Counted from the stretch's first letter, positions 1-5,442 are shown. The stretch: 6,486 bases of DNA from an uncultured Carnobacterium sp. (GCA_937967765.1 CALCML010000280.1:1-6486), one strand, 5' to 3'. The notes: generated from the letters alone by a model not told the origin. Numbers and translations are program-made.

Positions 1-1
1 C

Positions 2-40
2 TTTAACTGGTCATTGAAGAGAAAGGAGGCGCGTCAATGA
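2..40 (+). CDS. C-terminal end of an upstream gene (partial, probably an ABC transporter component)
   Basis: One frame stays open from the left edge and ends in TGA at 38-40, overlapping the ATG at 37 of the next gene as ATGA. The other two forward frames hit stops at once. The last residues read FNWSLKRKEARQ. The basic, charged end suits a cytoplasmic C-terminal tail. ABC-2 exporters are often encoded as ATPase plus one or two permeases in a row, so this is probably the partner permease or the ATPase, but twelve residues cannot decide. The ATGA overlap suggests translational coupling with the permease. Confidence 0.55.
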   Translation, partial: FNWSLKRKEARQ

Positions 41-1137
41 ATCTTATAAGAATGACAATCTTTCATTTGAAACGATTATTGAAAATGCCACTAATTCTCT
101 TTACGATGATTGGAATGCCGGCCCTTATCAACGGAATGATGCTTGCCTCGCAAGGAACGGTGGATACGAAAGCGCCAAGTACGGTCGCAAAAACCGTTGC
201 CTTTGTATTCAACGAGGGGAATGAAGAGTACGAAGAATTAATTGCGCCGTATATTCGAGAAGAGAATGTGTACTTCGATTTAGACAGCGCCAAAGAAGCC
301 TTGAAAAAAGGAGAAATGACCGTTATTTACGAAGTGCCTGCGAACTATTTACAAAAGGCAAAAGAAGGCCGAGTGCCAACGATTCGCATCTGGAATACGC
401 AGCGCGGCACGAGAGACTTTCTACTTGATGCACAGTTGACGAAGGTGTTAAAAGAAGTCATGCTAAACGCGAAGCTGCAACAAACAGGCGTATTGACGAA
501 AGAAGAGACCTTGCCAGAGACTGACAATCAAATGGTGGTTACTATCAATGAAACGAAGACGAGTGTTGCGAGTGGAGTAGTCATGCTCATCTCTCTCCTT
601 TATGTCATCACCAATGCATCGGTGATTGCTTCGGACTGGATTAACTTCAAGAAGAGTCATGTGTTGAAACGCTCAGTCGTCTCTCCACGCTCTAATTTGG
701 AAATCACACTTTCGTTCTTATTGGCGTACTTTATCTTTATGTTTATCGTTAATATGCTCCTTATGTCAGCGATGGTCATGACAGGCCTCGTTCCAGAAAT
801 GAACTGGGGAGTGTTTACGGGACTATTAGCCGTAGCGATTATTTACAGTCTCTGCCTGAACTTATTCTTCTTCAGAATTTTCAAAGTACCAGGACACGCG
901 ACGACGTTTGGAGTGCTGTTTGTAATGATCATGGCGGGGATTGGAATGCCAGCAGCGTTTGGTGATTTTGGAGGAAGCTGGCTCAGACTTGTGGCGTATA
1001 TCAGCCCGATTTACTGGTTGTACAAGTCGATTGACCTTCAAACGCTCTTCCCATCAGTCTGGGTTATCCTTGCGATGGCAGGGGTCTACCTCACTGCAGG
1101 AAGCTACCGACTTGAGCAGTATGTGCAAAATAAATAG
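37..1137 (+). CDS. ABC-2 type exporter permease
   Basis: This 366-aa protein is a membrane subunit of an ABC-2 type exporter. A first transmembrane helix lies at about residues 17-37. A large extracytoplasmic domain (about 38-178) follows, then a cluster of helices at about 180-200, 222-248, 258-279, 289-309 and 339-357. One helix, a large outside loop and then five helices is the ABC2_membrane_3 (YhgE/DrrB-like) layout. The motif AYISPIYWLYKSI (320-332) before the last helix fits the conserved C-terminal region of these permeases. The start is set by a strong AAAGGAGG site 7 nt before the ATG. The gene overlaps the upstream reading frame by ATGA, so it is the last gene of a transporter operon whose ATPase is probably outside the window. 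The substrate cannot be told from sequence; such systems export drugs, peptides or lipid-linked compounds. The final G of the TAG stop is the first base of a large inverted repeat. Confidence 0.88.
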   Translation: MNLIRMTIFHLKRLLKMPLILFTMIGMPALINGMMLASQGTVDTKAPSTVAKTVAFVFNEGNEEYEELIAPYIREENVYFDLDSAKEALKKGEMTVIYEVPANYLQKAKEGRVPTIRIWNTQRGTRDFLLDAQLTKVLKEVMLNAKLQQTGVLTKEETLPETDNQMVVTINETKTSVASGVVMLISLLYVITNASVIASDWINFKKSHVLKRSVVSPRSNLEITLSFLLAYFIFMFIVNMLLMSAMVMTGLVPEMNWGVFTGLLAVAIIYSLCLNLFFFRIFKVPGHATTFGVLFVMIMAGIGMPAAFGDFGGSWLRLVAYISPIYWLYKSIDLQTLFPSVWVILAMAGVYLTAGSYRLEQYVQNK

Positions 1138-1334
1138 GACAAAACCTACTTTGAACATCTTTGGATGTTTCAATAGTCATCATTATAAGGATACCGCCAA
1201 GAGCCTGTAGTCTCTTGGCTACCGAGCTTCAAACTGCCGCTAGGAAATGAATTTCCAGCGGCAGTAATTCCCATCGGTTATGATTTCCTACAATGATGAC
1301 TATTGCATCCAAAGTGTTCTTCGTGGTTTTGTCC
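1137..1334. repeat. 198-bp imperfect palindromic element with two internal hairpins
   Basis: The outer arms pair as GGACAAAACC 1137-1146 with GGTTTTGTCC 1325-1334, GAACA 1153-1157 with TGTTC 1315-1319, CTTTGGATG 1159-1167 with CATCCAAAG 1306-1314, and CAATAGTCATCATT 1171-1184 with its complement 1292-1305. That is 38 exact pairs with small bulges. Inside are two further hairpins: GCCAAGAG 1196-1203 with CTCTTGGC 1212-1219, and CTGCCGCT 1234-1241 with AGCGGCAG 1257-1264, the latter continued by GGAAAT/ATTTCC. As RNA this would be a branched structure with one long stem and two arms. It could be a MITE-like element with terminal inverted repeats or a structured 3' UTR. No protein is encoded and no target-site duplication is visible at the edges. 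Confidence 0.85.
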
Positions 1335-1420
1335 TTTTTGCTTAACAGTTAAATAGGTGCTTTCTGGGTGAGGTGCCCCACGAGATAAGAAGCTGATGGG
1401 AAGTGCGTTCTCAGGTTGAA
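1326..1420 (+). repeat. Direct repeat unit, copy 1
   Basis: This 95-bp unit recurs at 1459-1553 with a period of exactly 133 bp and no gaps. I count 11 differences by eye, about 88% identity. The best conserved part is the 3' two thirds, from GAGGTGCCCCAC (1370-1381) to CTCAGGTTGAA (1410-1420). Its first nine bases, GTTTTGTCC, are also the right tip of the palindromic element, so the two repeat types overlap. CTGGG 1364-1368 can pair with CTCAG 1410-1414 through one G-U pair. Function unknown. Confidence 0.85.
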
Positions 1421-1458
1421 AGGGAACTTGACGGAATCCAAGGAGCTTTACGTGTCCT

Positions 1459-1553
1459 GTTTTGTCCGTTTTGCTGAAAAGTTAACGGGGAGCTTCCTGA
1501 GTGAGGTGCCCCACAAGATAAGAAGCTGATGGGAAGTGTGTTCTCAGGTTGAA
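1459..1553 (+). repeat. Direct repeat unit, copy 2
   Basis: This is the second copy of the 95-bp unit, lying just before the terminator. CTGAG 1497-1501 pairs exactly with CTCAG 1543-1547, and AGCTTC 1491-1496 with GAAGCT 1522-1527. In copy 1 the matching CTGGG keeps its pairing as G-U. The 38-bp spacer between the copies (1421-1458) has no recognisable gene or site. The plus-strand reading continues from the permease operon, so both copies would lie in its 3' untranslated region unless transcription stops inside the palindrome. Confidence 0.85.
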
Positions 1554-1561
1554 GGAAAACA

Positions 1562-1601
1562 AAAAAGCAAAATGTAACATATAAGTTACATTTTGCTTTT
1601 T
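1562..1601. terminator. Bidirectional rho-independent terminator
   Basis: A perfect 17-bp stem, AAAAAGCAAAATGTAAC (1562-1578) with its complement (1585-1601), encloses the 6-nt loop ATATAA. T runs follow on both strands: GCTTTTTCG on plus, GCTTTTTTGTTTT on minus. It ends yebC2 transcription, whose stop codon is 7 bases away, and would also stop anything reading through from the permease and repeats. Confidence 0.92.
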
Positions 1602-1607
1602 CGATTA

Positions 1608-2327
1608 TTAGTCTTCTAAGTTTACGTTGTGGTACACTTTTTGAACGTCTTCGTTGTCTTCTAGAGCGTTAATCATGCGTTCGAATAAACGTAAGTCGTC
1701 GCCTTCAAGTGTCACTTCTGATTGAGGAATCATTTCGATTTCGCTCACTGTGAATTCAGTGATTCCTAAATCTTCTAATGCTTTACGAACAGTGTGGAAG
1801 TCGTTTGGTTCAGCGTAAACAATCGCTTGATCGTCTTCTTGAACAACGTCACGAACATCAACGTCTGCTTCCATTAATTGTTCTAATAATTCATCAGCAT
1901 CTTTGTTTGCGATACCGAAGATTGCTGTGTGGTCAAATAAGTAAGTTACAGAACCTGGCGCACCCATGTTACCGCCGTTTTTGCTGTAAGCGGCACGTAC
2001 GTCAGCTGCTGTACGGTTTACGTTATTTGTTAAGGCATCTACAATAATCATAGAGCCGTTTGGTCCGAAACCTTCGTAACGGAGTTCTTGGTAGTCGCCA
2101 TCGCCGCCACCTTTAGCTTTTTCAATCGCACGTTCGATGATATGACGTGGTACATTATAAGTTTTAGCACGGTCAATAACGAATTTTAATTTTTGGTTTG
2201 AATGAGGATCTGGTTCCCCTTGTTTTGCAGCTACATAGATTTCAATCCCGAATTTAGCGTAGATTTTACTATTGTTAGCATCTAATTTTGTTTTCTTTTC
2301 GACAATATTTGCCCATTTACGTCCCAT
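1608..2327 (-). CDS. yebC2: YebC/TACO1 family protein, YebC2 (YeeI-like) type
   Basis: This 239-aa protein belongs to the YebC/PmpR/TACO1 family. From memory it is close to Bacillus subtilis YeeI in length and in motifs: MGRKWANI at the start, [12 protein letters not shown] (16-27), AAKQGEPDP (33-41), [10 protein letters not shown] (83-92), [22 protein letters not shown] (101-122) and YHNV near the end. YebC-type proteins were long annotated as transcription regulators. Recent work on YebC2/TACO1 proteins places them on the ribosome, helping translation through polyproline-like stalls. I start the gene at MGRKW (ATG 2325-2327), not at the in-frame ATGs further upstream, because every family member starts there and because a good promoter (TATAAT 2371-2376) lies inside the longer reading. 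The ribosome site is weak (AAAGTGAG). It is monocistronic and ends in the terminator at 1562-1601. Confidence 0.95.
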   Translation of the reverse strand: MGRKWANIVEKKTKLDANNSKIYAKFGIEIYVAAKQGEPDPHSNQKLKFVIDRAKTYNVPRHIIERAIEKAKGGGDGDYQELRYEGFGPNGSMIIVDALTNNVNRTAADVRAAYSKNGGNMGAPGSVTYLFDHTAIFGIANKDADELLEQLMEADVDVRDVVQEDDQAIVYAEPNDFHTVRKALEDLGITEFTVSEIEMIPQSEVTLEGDDLRLFERMINALEDNEDVQKVYHNVNLED

Positions 2328-2370
2328 TGTTTCACTCACTTTCTGATTTTCATCTGGACTTAACTCTTCC

Positions 2371-2400
2371 ATTATACACAATCAAGACGCGGTTTGTTAA
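2371..2400 (-). promoter_or_regulatory. Promoter of yebC2
   Basis: Read on the minus strand, TTAACA (2395-2400) is followed by an 18-base spacer and a perfect TATAAT (2371-2376). Transcription would begin near 2362-2364, giving a leader of about 35 bases before the ATG at 2327. This supports the shorter start of YebC2. Confidence 0.7.
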
Positions 2401-2435
2401 GTGTTTTCTACTAAAAAAGGGCTTATGAGCAAAGT

Positions 2436-2466
2436 TTGCAAGAATTCTTGGGCTATCGGGTATGAT
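2436..2466 (+). promoter_or_regulatory. Probable promoter of the thioredoxin-like/acetyltransferase operon, with a palindrome
   Basis: TTGCAA (2436-2441) and TATGAT (2461-2466) are separated by 19 bases, longer than the ideal 17. A perfect 12-bp palindrome, CAAGAATTCTTG (2439-2450), overlaps the -35 and the spacer and could be an operator. The ribosome site GTGAGGTGAG follows just before the ATG at 2484, so the leader is short. No regulator is identifiable. Confidence 0.45.
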
Positions 2467-2483
2467 AGAAGTGAGGTGAGAAA

Positions 2484-2774
2484 ATGGAAACCGTAAAAAT
2501 CATCTATATTTCGACTCCGACATGCGGCGTGTGCCATGTGATTCGCCCGCAAGTCATGGAAATCGCAGGAGACTACGGCATTACCGTAGAAGAAATCGAC
2601 GCCACTCTTCATCCAGAAGTGGCTAGCCGCTATGAAGTGTTAACCGTGCCCGCCATTCTCTTGATGGTTGGAGACAAAGAATTCGCACGCCAGGCACGAT
2701 TTATCGACCTGATGGAACTCGAAAAGCGCATCGTTCAAGCAAAGGCGTATGTGGAAACGGAGGAAACAGAATGA
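2484..2774 (+). CDS. Small thioredoxin-like protein
   Basis: This 96-aa single-domain protein has a thioredoxin fold. A first strand (VKIIYIS) leads into the redox motif CGVC at residues 14-17 (context TPTCGVCHVIRP). A second strand and helix carry EEIDA, and TVPAILL holds the expected cis-proline at residue 56. There is no signal peptide, so it is cytoplasmic. It is a little shorter than classical thioredoxin (about 105 aa), and its active site is CGVC instead of CGPC, so a specialised thiol-disulfide reductase is more likely than the main thioredoxin. The start has a good GAGGTGAG ribosome site. The TGA stop overlaps the next gene's ATG (ATGA), so the two are co-translated. Its partner is unknown; pairing with an acetyltransferase may be only operon convenience. 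Confidence 0.88.
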   Translation: METVKIIYISTPTCGVCHVIRPQVMEIAGDYGITVEEIDATLHPEVASRYEVLTVPAILLMVGDKEFARQARFIDLMELEKRIVQAKAYVETEETE

Positions 2775-3391
2775 AAACCATGAAAGAACGTATGCTCACG
2801 GGAGACTTGTATATTCCGTCTCTCACAGAAGGGCTAAGAGACTTATCGATTAAAGGGAAAAAACTAGCGCAACAATACAATCGTTTGGACTTCGATGATT
2901 TCGAAGGAAGACGCGCGTTATTAAAACAGTTATTTGGAAAAACAGGCGAGAAGATTTACATGGAGCAACCTGTCTATGTGGACTACGGAGTTCATACAAC
3001 GATTGGCGAAGGCTTCTATGCGAATTTTGACTGTACATTACTAGACGTAGCGCCGATTACGATTGGGGACAACTGCATGTTCGGTCCGCACGTATCGCTT
3101 GTGACGCCAGGACACCCAACCGATGCCGAAACGCGCAATGCGGGTCCAGAATTTGGCAAGCCGATTACAATTGGTAATAATGTATGGCTTGGGGCCAACG
3201 TGACGGTGAATCCAGGAGTGACGATTGGCGACAATACGGTCATCGGGTCTGGATCTGTGGTCACAAAAGACATTCCAAGTAATGTGATTGCGGTCGGAAA
3301 TCCATGCCGCGTCCTTCGTGAAATTACCGAAGAAGAGAAGGCAGATTGGCGCAGAAAACACCAAGAACTATTGGATGAACTTGGAAAATAA
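2771..3391 (+). CDS. Maltose/galactoside-type O-acetyltransferase (LacA/Maa/NodL family)
   Basis: This 206-aa enzyme probably transfers acetyl from acetyl-CoA to a sugar hydroxyl. It matches the LacA/Maa/NodL group in length and order. The N-terminal helical cap (MKERMLTGDLY..., Mac domain, about 4-58) is followed by a left-handed parallel beta-helix of hexapeptide repeats (about 70-180), such as TTIGEG, ITIGDN, ITIGNN, VTIGDN and TVIGSG. The catalytic histidine is His115 in VTPGHP, the same number as in E. coli LacA. GNPCRVLREI (176-185) is the usual end of the helix, before a charged C-terminal helix. GGAGG sits 7 nt before the first ATG (2771), which supports that start, though a second ATG three codons later is possible. 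The gene overlaps the thioredoxin-like gene by ATGA and is followed by a terminator. The substrate may be maltose, glucose or another sugar; detoxifying acetylation of spare sugars is the usual inference. Confidence 0.93.
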   Translation: MKTMKERMLTGDLYIPSLTEGLRDLSIKGKKLAQQYNRLDFDDFEGRRALLKQLFGKTGEKIYMEQPVYVDYGVHTTIGEGFYANFDCTLLDVAPITIGDNCMFGPHVSLVTPGHPTDAETRNAGPEFGKPITIGNNVWLGANVTVNPGVTIGDNTVIGSGSVVTKDIPSNVIAVGNPCRVLREITEEEKADWRRKHQELLDELGK

Positions 3392-3402
3392 AATAGGAAA
3401 TG

Positions 3403-3434
3403 AAGAAGGTCAAGAGGAGTCTTGGCCTTCTTTT
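3403..3434 (+). terminator. Rho-independent terminator after the acetyltransferase
   Basis: GAAGGTCAAGA (3405-3415) pairs with TCTTGGCCTTC (3420-3430) with one G-U pair and a GGAG loop, and flanking A-T pairs extend the stem. TTTT follows. The right half of the stem also carries the -35 hexamer TTGGCC of the next gene's promoter. Confidence 0.85.
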
Positions 3435-3450
3435 GTGTAAATGATACAAT
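3422..3450 (+). promoter_or_regulatory. Promoter of the DUF576-like gene
   Basis: TTGGCC (3422-3427), a 17-base spacer and TACAAT (3445-3450) preceded by TG at the extended -10 position make a good promoter. The -35 lies within the terminator stem of the upstream operon, so termination and initiation share DNA. A strong AGGGAGG ribosome site follows before the TTG start at 3480. Confidence 0.65.
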
Positions 3451-3479
3451 GAGGGTAGAGAATCAAGGGAGGATTAACT

Positions 3480-4136
3480 TTGAGACAAAAAATATTTTGG
3501 GGAAGCATGCTCTTTCTAGGAGTTGTAATTTTCTTTCTCACATGGAGTCCACGGAACAATCGTGCATACTTAGAAAACAGAATTGGAACGGAAGTTAGTC
3601 GCGTTTATCCTACTCAGAATTTGGAGGATCTATTTGAACAGTTTCCAAATGGGTTTAAACTCTATCAAGTTTATGATTATAAAGAAAATGAACAGAAATA
3701 TTTAGTGACCATAGAGATGGATGGAGTAAAGAAGGGAGAACCTATTCGAGGAACTCTTATTCTGCAAGATAGTAATAGTGGAGAAAAATATAAAACTATT
3801 AATGTGGAATATCGCGATAACGGATTTGTTTTTGACGATGAGAAAGAAGCTCTTAAGCTTTGGCCGCAACAAGGATTCTTATTCCAGAAAATTACTTTAA
3901 ATAAAGATTTTCTATCAACACTGAAACTGAAAGAGAAACACTATAATTCGATGAATGGTTCTTTTGGGATAAATTATGATGTGAATCTACCAGAAATCAA
4001 CGAGTATTTATCGTTTCCTACATCCAAGACGATTGAATTATCTTTTGGAGGAAGTAATTCTAATAGAAATTATTACTACTCAGTTGTGGTAGAGGATAAA
4101 GATGGTTATTACTTCAGAGAAACGGTATCTGACTGA
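3480..4136 (+). CDS. Membrane-anchored protein resembling staphylococcal tandem lipoproteins (DUF576/Csa1-like), no lipobox cysteine
   Basis: This 218-aa protein has one N-terminal hydrophobic segment (about residues 5-21) and an otherwise hydrophilic, probably extracellular domain. From memory, its motifs follow the order of staphylococcal tandem lipoproteins: VYPTQNLEDLFEQ (42-54, compare MYPIKNLEDLYDK), a GTLILQDSNSGEKYKTI strand region (91-107), FGINYDVNLPEINEYL (162-177, compare SYNPNVPSYSAQY) and an IELSF...DGYYFRETV end. This is a family-level resemblance judged by eye. Those proteins carry a lipobox cysteine; here the whole protein has none, and Trp22 stands near where it would be. 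It is therefore probably held by an uncleaved signal anchor or secreted. The start is TTG, chosen for the strong GGGAGG site 7 to 8 nt upstream. The gene is AT-rich: three sampled lines give about 31% GC, against about 47% in two lines of the acetyltransferase, which suggests transfer. It has its own promoter and terminator. The function of the family is poorly defined. Confidence 0.7.
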   Translation: MRQKIFWGSMLFLGVVIFFLTWSPRNNRAYLENRIGTEVSRVYPTQNLEDLFEQFPNGFKLYQVYDYKENEQKYLVTIEMDGVKKGEPIRGTLILQDSNSGEKYKTINVEYRDNGFVFDDEKEALKLWPQQGFLFQKITLNKDFLSTLKLKEKHYNSMNGSFGINYDVNLPEINEYLSFPTSKTIELSFGGSNSNRNYYYSVVVEDKDGYYFRETVSD

Positions 4137-4167
4137 GTAATGAAGTTGGAGAAGAATGAAAAGAAAG

Positions 4168-4195
4168 AGGTCGTCCTATTAGGACGACCTTTTCG
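4168..4195. terminator. Terminator between two convergent genes
   Basis: AGGTCGTCC (4168-4176) pairs perfectly with GGACGACCT (4182-4190) around a 5-nt loop, followed by TTTTCG on plus and CTCTTTCTTTTC on minus. It lies between the stop of the DUF576-like gene (4136) and the stop of the GTPase gene (4202), so it can serve both. Confidence 0.88.
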
Positions 4196-4201
4196 TTTGA
4201 T

Positions 4202-5332
4202 TTATTTTTCAGTACAAGCAATAAAGCTTTCGCGTAATTGGTTTTCTGGAAGGTTCTTTCCGATGAAGACCAATGTTGAGCCGCGTTTTGTATCATTCCA
4301 ATCGCGACCTCTTGAGATATCAAAGCTCATTTGAACCCCTTGGAAGATGATTTGGTAATCTAATCCTTCCACGTTCAAGATTCCTTTGTAACGGTATAAT
4401 TCTGGCCCGTAAATATAAACAAGCTCGTTCAACCATTCGTTAATGTTTGCGAGAACTAAAGGTTTTTCAGTCTCGATAACGAATGAGTTAATACCGCTAT
4501 GGTGGCTATGACTATGGTGATGATGTTCGTGATTATGGTCATGGTGTTCATGTTCGTGTTCATGCTCATGGTCGTGATCGTGGTGAACATGGTCATGGTC
4601 GTGGTCATGATGGTGGTGCTCGTGATCGTGGTCACCGTGCGCATGTGTATGGCCACATTCTTCGCAATATTCTTCTTCGGCGTGTTCTTGCATTTCTAAG
4701 ATTTTCTTTTCAGATGCGTAGAACAATTCAAGTCCGAACATGTCGCTCATATGAACAGGACGTGCGTCAAGGTCTTGGATTTCCGCAAAGGCATTGATGC
4801 TACGAACTTCGTTAATCACTTTCGCGTAGATGGTTTCGTCTACTAAGCTATGTTTTGACATGAAAATCTTGTCCGCGAACCCAACTTGTTTTGCTGGTTC
4901 AGGTTGATGCGCTGTTTGGTATAGGAAGTTTTTAGAATCCACAACGGTTAATACCGCATCTAAGATAAAGTGCTCGTTTAAGAATGGCACGTTAATAAAT
5001 GTTTGTGCGATTGGAGCTGGATCAGCAAGACCTGTTGTTTCGAATAACACGCGGTCCACGCGAATGCCGTTTTGTTCTTTGACCATTAAGATGGATTTCA
5101 ACATATCGGCAATGTCTGTACGAAGTGTACAGCAGAGGCAGCCGTTATCCATTTGATAGATTTCTTCTTCAACGTCAAGCACGAATTGATGGTCTACACC
5201 GATTTCACCGAATTCGTTAATGACAACAGCGATATGTTCGCCGTGTTTTTCTTTTAAAACTTTGTTGATTAAAGTTGTTTTCCCAGCGCCAAGGAAGCCG
5301 CTGACGATTGTAACTGGAATTTTTTGTGACAT
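4202..5332 (-). CDS. CobW/G3E-family GTPase with a His-rich insert (zinc metallochaperone type)
   Basis: This 376-aa protein is a G3E GTPase of the COG0523 group (YciC/ZagA/ZNG1-like), which delivers metal, usually zinc, to target proteins using nucleotide hydrolysis. The P-loop GFLGAGKT is at residues 12-19, NEFGEIGVD at 39-47 and the metal-binding CxCC motif (GCLCC) at 64-68. The Walker B-type ETTGLADP is at 98-105. A His-rich insert follows (228-278, 30 His in 51 residues, preceded by CEEC at 223-226). The CobW C-terminal domain is at about 282-376, with YKGILNVEG and GRDWND. The usual guanine motif [NT]KxD is replaced by SKHS at 159-162. The start is the ATG at 5330-5332, with a strong AGGTGAGGAG ribosome site; the in-frame upstream ATG would sit at the transcription start. 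No Zur- or AdcR-type operator is visible upstream, so zinc regulation is not supported by the sequence. It is transcribed divergently from rlmA. Confidence 0.92.
   Translation of the reverse strand: MSQKIPVTIVSGFLGAGKTTLINKVLKEKHGEHIAVVINEFGEIGVDHQFVLDVEEEIYQMDNGCLCCTLRTDIADMLKSILMVKEQNGIRVDRVLFETTGLADPAPIAQTFINVPFLNEHFILDAVLTVVDSKNFLYQTAHQPEPAKQVGFADKIFMSKHSLVDETIYAKVINEVRSINAFAEIQDLDARPVHMSDMFGLELFYASEKKILEMQEHAEEEYCEECGHTHAHGDHDHEHHHHDHDHDHVHHDHDHEHEHEHEHHDHNHEHHHHSHSHHSGINSFVIETEKPLVLANINEWLNELVYIYGPELYRYKGILNVEGLDYQIIFQGVQMSFDISRGRDWNDTKRGSTLVFIGKNLPENQLRESFIACTEK
4499..4651 (-). repeat. Low-complexity His/Asp/Glu-coding repeat inside the GTPase gene
   Basis: On the minus strand this is a run of irregular CATGAC/CACGAT/GAACAC-type hexamers coding alternating HD/HE/HH pairs, residues 228-278. 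Such runs bind several Zn, Ni or Co ions and commonly vary in length by slippage. The many M/V/I-rich or T-rich readings of the other frames are artefacts of this repeat. Confidence 0.9.
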
Positions 5333-5373
5333 AATTCTTCTCCTCACCTTTTCCATTTTCTTCAAGTAAATTC

Positions 5374-5401
5374 ATTGTAGCACTCTCTTAAAAAATCTCA
5401 A
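5374..5401 (-). promoter_or_regulatory. Promoter of the CobW-family GTPase gene
   Basis: On the minus strand, TTGAGA (5396-5401), a 16-base spacer and TACAAT (5374-5379) with an extended -10 TG (TGCTACAAT) form a good promoter. The start would be near 5366, leaving a leader of about 35 bases to the ATG at 5332. Confidence 0.7.
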
Positions 5402-5433
5402 AATAGACTGTTTCCAGCATTTGGTTGCGAATG

Positions 5434-5442
5434 TGCTATACT
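5434..5442 (+). promoter_or_regulatory. Extended -10 promoter of rlmA
   Basis: TGCTATACT is a textbook extended -10 element; no good -35 hexamer stands at 17 bases upstream. The promoter is bracketed by a perfect 7-bp inverted repeat, CTGTTTC (5408-5414) and GAAACAG (5443-5449). The leader before the ATG at 5475 is about 25 bases. Confidence 0.65.

Noticed and set aside
941..1210. Second reading frame at the end of the permease gene
   Set aside because: It overlaps the well-supported permease in another frame, has no ribosome site, and runs into the palindrome.
1342..1352. TTAACAGTTAA as an AdcR zinc-repressor site
   Set aside because: The AdcR consensus has two bases between the half-sites; this has one, and it lies in a repeat far from any promoter or metal gene.
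1326..1553. Direct repeats as a small CRISPR array
   Set aside because: Only two units of 95 bp, imperfect, with one 38-bp spacer and no cas genes; CRISPR repeats are shorter and near-identical.
1138..1607. T-box or other known leader in the 470-base gap
   Set aside because: No T-box AGGGTGGNACCGCG sequence and no downstream plus-strand gene to regulate; the next plus-strand gene is beyond yebC2.
2325..2381. Longer YebC2 start (18 extra residues)
   Set aside because: A perfect TATAAT lies inside the extra part and the family starts at MGRKW, so the extra codons are mostly untranscribed leader.
4456..4699. Overlapping readings through the His-rich repeat as small membrane proteins
   Set aside because: Their M/V- or T/I-rich composition is a direct by-product of the CAT/GAC repeat; no ribosome site or promoter supports them.
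5330..5365. Longer GTPase start (11 extra residues)
   Set aside because: The first extra codons coincide with the predicted transcription start and the strong ribosome site serves the ATG at 5332.
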